From a virus: a stretch of DNA of 20,475 bases. The stretch is from positions 1 to 20,475 of IMG/VR virus record IMGVR_UViG_3300023220_000041; one strand, written 5' to 3'. Both the position numbers and the translations under genes were made by a program. The notes beneath the pieces were generated by a model. The model did no database searches. It had not been told where the DNA came from and saw only the letters and a program-made list of their open reading frames with translations. How positions within the stretch are numbered: the stretch's first letter is position 1; the number at the start of each line of letters is the position of its first letter. Positions 5,725 to 10,805 of the stretch are shown in pieces.

Positions 5725-5748
5725 AAAGGGGCTTAGGCCTCTTTTTTA
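5725..5748 (+). terminator. Rho-independent terminator of the lysis operon
   Basis: AAAGGGGC (5725-5732), loop TTAG and GCCTCTTT (5737-5744) form an 8-pair stem with one G-U, running into a T tract. It separates the lysis cassette from the operon starting near 5770. Confidence 0.78.
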
Positions 5749-5769
5749 TGAATAAATTAAAATAAAGAC

Positions 5770-5808
5770 TTGCTATTGTACGTCTAGCGTATATACTGAG
5801 GACGTACA
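5770..5808 (+). promoter_or_regulatory. Promoter overlapped by an inverted-repeat operator
   Basis: TTGCTA (5770-5775) and TATACT (5792-5797) are 16 bases apart. TGTACGTC (5777-5784) and GACGTACA (5801-5808) form a perfect 8-base inverted repeat with a 16-base gap. One arm lies in the promoter spacer and the other just past the -10 box. A bound dimer or tetramer would block RNA polymerase. The first gene downstream encodes a ribbon-helix-helix protein, so autoregulation is likely. Confidence 0.68.
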
Positions 5809-5826
5809 CAAGACAGGAGGCATTAA

Positions 5827-5997
5827 ATGGAAAAGATGGTAAAAACACAGGTTAGCTTTTACGAGCAGCAAAGGAAAGATTTTCAAAAGTATGCAGATGA
5901 AAACCATGAGGGAAATTTCTCATTAGCGATTAGGTTTTTGGCACAAAAGGCGCTAAACCGCCATGATGAATTAAATATTAAGTTCAACGGAGAGTAA
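5827..5997 (+). CDS. Ribbon-helix-helix (Arc/CopG-like) DNA-binding protein (56 aa)
   Basis: ATG 5827 has a perfect AGGAGG (5815-5820). The 56-residue product has a short N-terminal strand (MVKTQVSFYEQQ) that would insert in the DNA major groove as a dimer ribbon. Helix A follows (QQRKDFQKYADEN), then a turn with GNFSLAIRFL and helix B (LAIRFLAQKALNRH). This is the Arc/CopG fold by pattern and length. It directly follows a promoter with an inverted-repeat operator, and its stop overlaps the next start (TAATG). It is probably a repressor of its own operon, and may control other phage promoters. Confidence 0.7.
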   Translation: MEKMVKTQVSFYEQQRKDFQKYADENHEGNFSLAIRFLAQKALNRHDELNIKFNGE

Positions 5998-6515
5998 TGA
6001 TGAGATTAAATAAATTAATCAGAAGTGCAATTTTAGATAATTGGGCAACGGAAAAGTGGGACGCTAAAATATTCAAGGAAAGAGACGCTTTAGTTGGAAG
6101 ATGCAAGAAGGCTGTTAAATGCGGGTTATCTGGATTTGATGAAATTCACAGTAAATTAGCCATAGAAAACATGATGGTCAGTAAGGTCGGGTGTTTTTAT
6201 ATTAACGGCGGTATCCGTGATCTTTATTACAAAGGGACATGTTTAGTTACTAATCGACATAATTGCGATGATTATTATGTGGGCCGTTACGCTGGAGGAA
6301 GAAGCATTGAATCAGAAGGTAAATCAATTTCAAAACTGCTGAAAGAATATGAAACTGAGCGCCTTTCATTGCGTGGCATATTGTATTCAGTTACTACATT
6401 TAATCGATTGCTTGAACTGTTGCCAGAAATAGAAAAGTACATGCCAAAAAAGCAAAACGGATGCACAACGTTAGTTCCGGTATCTGAAATCGCAAAAATA
6501 AAGGCGTTTCTTTAA
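5997..6515 (+). CDS. Possible nucleotide-modification-associated (Nmad5-like) protein (172 aa)
   Basis: The start is ATG 5997 (MMRLNKLIRSAILDNW), coupled to the RHH gene. The N-terminus resembles the RLTxxIRxAI opening, and the C-terminal half (LSLRGILYSVTTFNRLLELL, then PEIEKYMPK and LVPVSEIAKIK) resembles the ending of the Nmad5 family, which is tied to phage DNA modification. The middle holds several Cys and a YYKGTCLVTNRHNCDDYY stretch. I recognise the pattern from memory only. If correct, it adds to the two methyltransferases at 1-908, although it lies in another operon. A different phage DUF is the main alternative. Confidence 0.5.
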   Translation: MMRLNKLIRSAILDNWATEKWDAKIFKERDALVGRCKKAVKCGLSGFDEIHSKLAIENMMVSKVGCFYINGGIRDLYYKGTCLVTNRHNCDDYYVGRYAGGRSIESEGKSISKLLKEYETERLSLRGILYSVTTFNRLLELLPEIEKYMPKKQNGCTTLVPVSEIAKIKAFL

Positions 6516-6534
6516 ATAACATAGGGAGTAACAC

Positions 6535-6855
6535 ATGAAAATATTATTAACAGCACTAATGGCAGTTAGCTTAAACATTCAAGCAAATGAATTTACAATT
6601 GAGCAAAAATTCATACACTGCTATCAGTTTGCAGCCCTTGCAGGAATGAAAAATAAACAAGCCGCTTTCGGTGGTGCTTTATTTGCAGCCAAGATTAAAA
6701 TGAGCGCTAGCCAATATGATCTCGGATTCGCTTATGGTTTAGTCTCCAGTACATTGCCAGAGCAAAGAAAGAATTTAGCGGCCAATTATTACGATCATGT
6801 TTGCACTAATCTTGAACCGTTAATAGGCTCTTTTACCGTAAATCAGTCAGCATAG
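6535..6855 (+). CDS. Small exported protein with signal peptide (106 aa)
   Basis: ATG 6535 follows AGGGAGTAAC. Residues 1-17 (MKILLTALMAVSLNIQA) form a classic signal peptide, with cleavage expected before NEFTIEQ. The mature protein of about 89 residues has two cysteines (HCYQFA near 29 and HVCTNLE near 90) that could form one disulfide in the periplasm. It is helical and Ala-rich, with no further membrane span. A phage periplasmic protein outside the lysis cassette might act in superinfection exclusion or envelope stress; this is inference. No family recognised. Confidence 0.68.
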   Translation: MKILLTALMAVSLNIQANEFTIEQKFIHCYQFAALAGMKNKQAAFGGALFAAKIKMSASQYDLGFAYGLVSSTLPEQRKNLAANYYDHVCTNLEPLIGSFTVNQSA

Positions 6856-6866
6856 GAGTTAACACC

Positions 6867-7109
6867 ATGGCAAACAAAAAAGAAGTTAAAGGTCGAGGCG
6901 GTAAAATTGCGATCCTAAAAGATGAAATTAAACTTTTAAATGAAAGTGCAAACAGGAAAAATCAGGAGCTTAACAGTCTTAGTATTGAAAATGACTGCTT
7001 GTGTGCTGAAAATGAAAGGTTAGATAAGGATGTTCAATTCTGGTTTAATATATCATTGGTTTCATCAGGGGTGGCGGTACTTTTATTCTTAATAGCATGG
7101 TTGGGGTGA
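6867..7109 (+). CDS. Coiled-coil protein with C-terminal membrane anchor (80 aa)
   Basis: ATG 6867 follows AGGAG. The N-terminus is basic (MANKKEVKGRGGK), residues 15-53 form a strong coiled coil (ILKDEIKLLNESANRKNQEL, then IENDCLCAENERLDKD), and residues 57-79 are a membrane span (FWFNISLVSSGVAVLLFLIA). The layout is a cytoplasmic coiled coil tethered to the inner membrane, with the C-terminus in or across the membrane. The basic head could touch DNA. Its position after an exported protein suggests an envelope-related function. No family recognised. Confidence 0.68.
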   Translation: MANKKEVKGRGGKIAILKDEIKLLNESANRKNQELNSLSIENDCLCAENERLDKDVQFWFNISLVSSGVAVLLFLIAWLG

Positions 7110-7112
7110 TGT

Positions 7113-7391
7113 ATGAGTGACAAGAAGAAACCAGTTAAACGTATCAAGCGGGTATTCATCAATGATGATTTAATAGTTCGGAAGAAAGGTGGGTATTATT
7201 TAGTTGACATTTACTTACCGCCAAAGCCTTACAATGTTGATACGGCAAAAGGTAATAGACTGGTAACCAAAACGTATTTAGTCAGGCAGTGGGCAATCAA
7301 CAAGGCTTTAGAATACGTTACAGACGGCAACTTGGTTAATAGCAAGTTTGATGAATTAGATGCAATTAAATTAGGGGAGATAGTAAAGTAA
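7113..7391 (+). CDS. Basic hypothetical protein (92 aa)
   Basis: ATG 7113 lies three bases after the previous stop, with GGGG as ribosome site. The first 15 residues are strongly basic (MSDKKKPVKRIKRVF), followed by beta-like segments (DDLIVRKKGGYYLVDIYLPP) and a helical C-terminus (LVRQWAINKALEYV). A nucleic-acid-binding role is possible from the charge. The stop overlaps the next start (TAATG). No family recognised. Confidence 0.68.
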   Translation: MSDKKKPVKRIKRVFINDDLIVRKKGGYYLVDIYLPPKPYNVDTAKGNRLVTKTYLVRQWAINKALEYVTDGNLVNSKFDELDAIKLGEIVK

Positions 7392-7684
7392 TGGCTAGCA
7401 TAAAACTTAAACTAATTCAGGAAGACGAGGCTTATATTAACTTTCATGTAAATCTAGATCCGAGGGGCAGCACAGGGTATGAGTCAACAGTATCCCTTTA
7501 CAATAAAGATGGCGCTGGCTGGACTGCTGAAATGACCTTTGATGATATGCCAGTACAGGAAACGCCAGGAGAAGCGATTGATAGAATGGGTCTGTACTTG
7601 AGGCAGATGGCAACGGCAATGAAAGGTAAGAATATAAAGCATTTAAATATCGATAATTTATTTCAGACGGTATATAAAAGATAA
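7391..7684 (+). CDS. Hypothetical protein (97 aa), last gene before the non-coding region
   Basis: ATG 7391 overlaps the upstream stop. The product (MASIKLKLIQEDEAYINFHV onward) looks like an antiparallel beta sheet (YESTVSLYNKDGAGWTAEMT), then a helix (ETPGEAIDRMGLYLRQMATA). This strand-then-helix layout is typical of small soluble phage proteins. It ends 55 bases before the first strong RNA pairing of the non-coding region, so its transcript may run into that region. No family recognised. Confidence 0.68.
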   Translation: MASIKLKLIQEDEAYINFHVNLDPRGSTGYESTVSLYNKDGAGWTAEMTFDDMPVQETPGEAIDRMGLYLRQMATAMKGKNIKHLNIDNLFQTVYKR

Positions 7685-7738
7685 TTTAACTTGAAATAAA
7701 CGGGAGTAAGTAGTAAGATTTATAACGTAGTAAAGCGG

Positions 7739-7860
7739 TTTGGTAGCTGCTTAAAATGAAAGGTAACAAGGGTTTATAAGTCTGGATTGATGCTTGGGTT
7801 AAACTACCAAAGTTATCTTTCAACCCCTTGTTTCGACGCCAGAACTTATAAGCCTTTTTT
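7739..7860 (+). ncRNA. Structured RNA block with four mutually exclusive pairings and a T6 tract
   Basis: There is no ORF here. Four pairings can be read: 7739-7746 with 7804-7811 (8 pairs); 7757-7767 with 7812-7822 (11 pairs, one G-U); 7765-7772 with 7825-7832 (8 pairs); and 7771-7785 with 7839-7854 (15 pairs, one G-U, one bulged A). The last is followed at once by TTTTTT (7855-7860), like an intrinsic terminator with a 53-base loop. The left and right halves pair in the same order, so the stems cross each other and must compete or form pseudoknots. It ends six bases before the tRNA. It may be a terminator with regulated folding, a processing signal, or the 5' domain of a larger RNA. Confidence 0.45.
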
Positions 7861-7866
7861 AATGTT

Positions 7867-7943
7867 CAGAGATTAGCGCAGTCTGGTAGCGTACCTCCCT
7901 TGGACGGAGGTGGTCGAAGGTTCGAATCCTTCATCTCTGACCA
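7867..7943 (+). tRNA. tRNA-Pro (anticodon UGG)
   Basis: All arms fold: acceptor CAGAGAT with ATCTCTG; D arm GCGC/GCGT; anticodon stem CCTCC/GGAGG around the loop CTTGGAC, with anticodon TGG at 7901-7903; a 5-base variable loop; T arm GAAGG/CCTTC with loop TTCGAAT; discriminator A and an encoded CCA (7941-7943). The total is 77 bases, and the C at position 1 is typical of bacterial tRNA-Pro. It reads CCA (and other CCN by wobble); CCA is a frequent proline codon in the phage structural genes. The cloverleaf is complete and looks functional. Confidence 0.96.
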
Positions 7944-7962
7944 ACCTTTCTAAACAGCTTCT

Positions 7963-8313
7963 AGTATGTATAACTGAGTGAGTTAGTAACAAGTAGATAG
8001 TGTAAAAGCCTCCTTGGCCGGAGTATCTTGACCTGATATGTTGCCAGCACATCACTAGCTCATTCAACTATACATACTTACCACAGGCTAACGCCAAAGC
8101 ACTAATCAGCGCACCGCACAAACGAAGCAGTATTAATCTGCACATCAAAATTAAGACAAAAGTTATCTACATATAATGACGTTAGGCCGCGATAAACAGA
8201 ACGGTATTGCAGGGTATTTGGTTTGGCTCACCAACATGGATAGTGAAAGGGTGTTCTGATTACTGTTATATGATTAATAGATTGAGGTGTTAAGGCAGCA
8301 TCCCTGCAAACAC
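7963..8313 (+). ncRNA. Candidate large structured non-coding RNA downstream of the tRNA
   Basis: No credible ORF lies between the tRNA and the gene at 8356, but strong pairings fill the stretch. Domain 1: 7963-7972 with 8069-8078, then 7975-7987 with 8054-8066, a 23-pair arm with one 2x2 internal loop and two G-U, capped by small hairpins (8010-8023 and 8035-8053). Domain 2: 8086-8093 with 8180-8188 (one bulge), enclosing a hairpin at 8127-8141. Domain 3: 8197-8202 with 8253-8258, enclosing a hairpin at 8218-8234. Domain 4: 8287-8291 with 8309-8313 around 8295-8298/8304-8307. An 8-base match, 8207-8214 with 8302-8309, could link domains 3 and 4 as a pseudoknot. Size, phage origin and an adjacent tRNA recall GOLLD or ROOL RNAs, but identity is unproven. 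Confidence 0.4.
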
Positions 8314-8355
8314 GGTCATTAGATAGCTTATTCTTTAAATTAAATGGAGAGTAAC

Positions 8356-9051
8356 ATGAACAATATAGACTTAAAGAATCTTTTAGTTAGATCCGCCGGT
8401 GAGTTATCATCTGTAATAAATGAACTTAACGGAATTAGGAAAAGCAAGATAACATCGTCTGATTTAGATGAACCAGATTATATAGATATGGAAACATGCT
8501 ACGACCTTTCAATGGCAGCTAAAGAGATTGAAGATGGTCAGGCCGCATGTAGTAAAACACCAGAGCCATTAATATACACCCAGCCTGAAGCCAGAATTAA
8601 ACAACTTGAAGATGCTTTCAATGAAATTACCAGCCTTAGTGAATATGAGGATTGTTATGGCATTGCAGTAGCTCAGCTTGATTTGTCGACGGATAATGAA
8701 GAAAACCCATTAATCTACACCAAACAGATGCATGATGCAGGGGAGCAAGTAAAGGTCGGCATGGAGTGTAGGTACAAGCTTATATTAACTAGATCATCGT
8801 CAACAACCAAGATCGTAATTAAGTATATTAACGATCAATTTATTGTTTGCGCGAAAGTTGGTGCCGCAGGTGAATATATTCTACAGTTGAATGATGTTAT
8901 TTTATTGCCAATAGACCAGCGCACAGATGCAGAGAAAGCTTTTGATGAATGGGCTGTAAATAACGATAACGTGTACGCCACTGAGGATGTGCTTAGACTG
9001 GTTAAGGCGGGGTTTGTGGCTGGTTATAGTGCCGTATGTCGTAAAAACTAG
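8356..9051 (+). CDS. Hypothetical phage protein (231 aa)
   Basis: I start at ATG 8356 (MNNIDLKNLLVRSAGE), because GGAGAG at 8346-8351 fits this start and would lie inside a reading frame begun at ATG 8344. The protein is acidic and mainly helical at the N-terminus. The pentapeptide PLIYT occurs twice (EPLIYTQPEARIKQLE and NPLIYTKQMHDAGEQ), hinting at an internal duplication of short regions. A central strand-rich part (ECRYKLILTRSSSTTKIVIK) is followed by DQRTDAEKAFDEWAVNN and KAGFVAGYSAV, an ending common in phage early proteins of the Ea22/Ead kind. Function unknown. It is the first gene after the non-coding RNA region. Confidence 0.7.
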   Translation: MNNIDLKNLLVRSAGELSSVINELNGIRKSKITSSDLDEPDYIDMETCYDLSMAAKEIEDGQAACSKTPEPLIYTQPEARIKQLEDAFNEITSLSEYEDCYGIAVAQLDLSTDNEENPLIYTKQMHDAGEQVKVGMECRYKLILTRSSSTTKIVIKYINDQFIVCAKVGAAGEYILQLNDVILLPIDQRTDAEKAFDEWAVNNDNVYATEDVLRLVKAGFVAGYSAVCRKN

Positions 9052-9108
9052 CCACACATAATAAAATTTGATAAGCTATAAATTCAATTAATTAAAGGAA
9101 GTAAGTAT

Positions 9109-9225
9109 ATGTCAAAGCCAGAAACCCCAGGTAAGCCGGAAAAGGAAGATAAGCCGGAAGCGGAAACGCAAGCCGGTAATGGTGGAAGCGGTAACCCTTT
9201 ACCAGGTAAAGAAGGCAGCGAATAG
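9109..9225 (+). CDS. Proline/lysine/glutamate-rich micro-protein (38 aa)
   Basis: ATG 9109 has an AAAGGAAG ribosome site and the stop is TAG 9223-9225. The product starts MSKPETPGKPEKEDKPEAET and continues glycine-rich (AGNGGSGNPLPGKEG). Repeated KPE units and no hydrophobic residues mark a disordered peptide. The membrane-protein gene that follows most likely starts at GTG 9227, one base after this stop, so translation could be coupled. Function unknown; a comparable KP-rich micro-protein lies at 12916. Confidence 0.5.
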   Translation: MSKPETPGKPEKEDKPEAETQAGNGGSGNPLPGKEGSE

Positions 9226-9226
9226 C

Positions 9227-9691
9227 GTGAAGGTCTTGTTTATAGCCTTATTCAGCTTCTTCGTTAGCTTGTCGGTAAATGAGGCTTACAGTTCATCAGG
9301 GGGCTGGCAGAATTACTCAAGCCTAGCCCTGGTTGACCTATCATTTATGTATGTATTCGGCGTTGTTGATATTGAATTAGTCAAAAAGCGCTGGGTAAGT
9401 TGCTTGTTGTTTATGTCTGTTTGCGCCTCATTGATTGTTACTTTAATTATGTTTTTGTACCAGTATTATACTCTAAATTTAATAGATTCAATCGCGCAAA
9501 ACTCAATTTACATTTACACAAGTTTAAGTTTAGCTATATCAATTTTAATTTTATTGGTCGCAGTTATGCCAAAAGGAATTTTAAGGTTAATTGATGATAA
9601 ATTTTGGCCTAGCTCTCTTGCTGATATTTATAGTTGTCATATTTCAGCTCGCACGAAAACTGTTAAAGAGATCGCATCAAGATGGCGCTGA
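9227..9691 (+). CDS. Four-span membrane protein (about 154 aa)
   Basis: An open frame runs from ATG 9179, but that part overlaps the micro-protein gene by 47 bases. GTG 9227 lies directly after the TAG and begins with a hydrophobic segment (MKVLFIALFSFFVSLSV), so I prefer it. Hydrophobic spans follow near LALVDLSFMYVFGVV, VSCLLFMSVCASLIVTLIMF and YIYTSLSLAISILILLVAVM, then a polar C-terminal tail of about 40 residues. It would sit in the inner membrane. It overlaps the next gene by 10 bases. Possible roles are holin-like function or superinfection exclusion; no family is recognised and the exact start is uncertain. Confidence 0.6.
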   Translation: MKVLFIALFSFFVSLSVNEAYSSSGGWQNYSSLALVDLSFMYVFGVVDIELVKKRWVSCLLFMSVCASLIVTLIMFLYQYYTLNLIDSIAQNSIYIYTSLSLAISILILLVAVMPKGILRLIDDKFWPSSLADIYSCHISARTKTVKEIASRWR

Positions 9692-9942
9692 CAGAGCTAA
9701 TAAACGCATCGACTGATAAGATAGGGTTTAGCTCTATTTTAACCGCTGTGGGAATTAGCGCGGCTCAGGCTGCTGATATAATTGATCGTGCCGGGGCTTG
9801 GGATAAAGCGGACACGGCTCTTGTAATATCAATGGTCGGCGGTTTATACTTTATATACCGAGTATACCTTGAGGCTAAAGTTAAAAAAATAGAGTTAAAA
9901 ATAAAAGAGATTGAGCTAAAAAGATTAAATAAAGATGAATAG
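9682..9942 (+). CDS. Small membrane protein with charged C-terminal helix (86 aa)
   Basis: ATG 9682 overlaps the end of the four-span protein. Residues 1-40 include a mildly hydrophobic helix (FSSILTAVGISAAQAADIID), and residues 46-60 form a membrane span (ALVISMVGGLYFIYRVYLEA). The last 28 residues are a strongly charged helix (KVKKIELKIKEIELKRLNKD). A hydrophobic N-terminal half with a charged C-terminal tail is a common holin layout, so this and its neighbour could form a second holin/antiholin pair, but the main lysis genes are at 4485-5678. It is the last gene before a strong terminator. Confidence 0.62.
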   Translation: MALTELINASTDKIGFSSILTAVGISAAQAADIIDRAGAWDKADTALVISMVGGLYFIYRVYLEAKVKKIELKIKEIELKRLNKDE

Positions 9943-9953
9943 AACAACCCATT

Positions 9954-9984
9954 GACTGCAACTAAACCATGCAGTCTTTTTTTT
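9954..9984 (+). terminator. Strong rho-independent terminator
   Basis: GACTGCA (9954-9960) and TGCAGTC (9970-9976) are perfectly complementary around a 9-base loop, followed by eight T (9977-9984). It separates the membrane-protein genes from the structural operon. Confidence 0.88.
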
Positions 9985-10011
9985 GCGTATATAGCGCATA
10001 ATACAACTAAG

Positions 10012-10020
10012 TGATATAAT
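10012..10020 (+). promoter_or_regulatory. Extended -10 promoter for the structural operon
   Basis: TGATATAAT contains the TGn extension plus a perfect TATAAT (10015-10020). No convincing -35 box lies 16-18 bases upstream. Extended -10 promoters can work without one, or an activator may help. It sits between the terminator and the first structural gene at 10049. Confidence 0.5.
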
Positions 10021-10048
10021 TTAATGATAAAACACATGGAGCATCACG

Positions 10049-10348
10049 ATGGCAAGTTACGCAGAGATTAGAAACTTATTCAATGATTCAAGCTTATTAA
10101 ATCGCGTTACAACAGCAACAATAATTTATGCTCATAACGCCATTTCAGGAGCAACGTTAGCACAAAAGAAGTGGATTGCTAATGCATTGTCAAACCCAAC
10201 CGCTGAATCAAAAAAAATATTAATGGGTGTGCTAGCCGCTAATAGCGGGCTCACTGTAGAAGCGATACAATCAGCCGGTGACTCAGCGATACAAGCTCAA
10301 GTAGATCTGATTGCCCCTGTTTTAATTGATGCGTTAGCGGGGGTGTAA
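10049..10348 (+). CDS. Small helical phage structural protein (99 aa)
   Basis: ATG 10049 follows TGGAGC. The protein (MASYAEIRNLFNDSSLLNRV onward) is nearly all helix, with ALAQKKWIANALSNPTAESK-like spacing and an Ala-rich end (QVDLIAPVLIDALAGV). Small proteins with a similar YAEI...L.NDS..L.RV...TII opening occur in virion gene clusters of many marine and gammaproteobacterial phages, usually next to head-completion or tail genes. The exact role is not known to me. It is the first gene behind the extended -10 promoter and is followed after one base by the next structural gene. Confidence 0.62.
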   Translation: MASYAEIRNLFNDSSLLNRVTTATIIYAHNAISGATLAQKKWIANALSNPTAESKKILMGVLAANSGLTVEAIQSAGDSAIQAQVDLIAPVLIDALAGV

Positions 10349-10349
10349 T

Positions 10350-10805
10350 ATGGCGATTGATACAGATGCAGCAATAGAGTTTTTCGGCACTCAGGACACT
10401 CTCGGAACATCAAGCGCGGCGGTGGCCGATGGTGCGTTCAGTATAGCGGGTGATCTTTCAACTTGGGTTAATGATGATGATGCGCCACAAGCAAGTGTAA
10501 TTTTACTGGCTAATTTCTCAGTGGCTCCAGACGCTAATAGTTCAGTTAATTTATATTTACGTCCGTTAAACATTCAATCAACCAATGACGGTGATGTTCC
10601 AGACGCTAATTTTCAACATGTTTTTGTAGGTTCTTTCCCGCTAAACGATGTAACCACGGCACAATACATTAACATTCAAATTTCATTACCGAACAATCAA
10701 ACCTCACAAAATTATGAATTCTATGTTGAAAACCTATCAGGTCAGAGTTTACCTGCTGGATGGGATATATTTGTAACACCTAAAACAATCGGGCCTCACG
10801 CGTGA
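10350..10805 (+). CDS. Beta-rich virion protein (151 aa)
   Basis: ATG 10350 lies one base after the previous stop. The sequence (MAIDTDAAIEFFGTQDTLGT onward) is rich in T, S, N and V with alternating hydrophobic residues, as in beta-sandwich virion proteins. ASVILLANFSVAPDANSSVN and YEFYVENLSGQSLPAGW read as strands of a jelly-roll-like domain, perhaps carbohydrate-binding or decoration. It is coupled by GTGA overlap to the lectin-like protein downstream, so they may act in the same tail or surface structure. No exact family recognised. Confidence 0.62.
   Translation: MAIDTDAAIEFFGTQDTLGTSSAAVADGAFSIAGDLSTWVNDDDAPQASVILLANFSVAPDANSSVNLYLRPLNIQSTNDGDVPDANFQHVFVGSFPLNDVTTAQYINIQISLPNNQTSQNYEFYVENLSGQSLPAGWDIFVTPKTIGPHA

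Noticed and set aside
7873-8067. Opposite-strand ORF of 64 codons across the tRNA
   Set aside because: Its end (GFEPSTTSVQGRYATRLR) is the well-known false peptide obtained by translating the reverse strand of a tRNA gene. It also covers half of the RNA hairpin.
7944-8083. A second tRNA ending in TACCA at 8079-8083
   Set aside because: An acceptor-like stem exists, but no T loop (TTCRA), D arm or proper anticodon arm can be placed. The 23-pair arm is a plain long hairpin.
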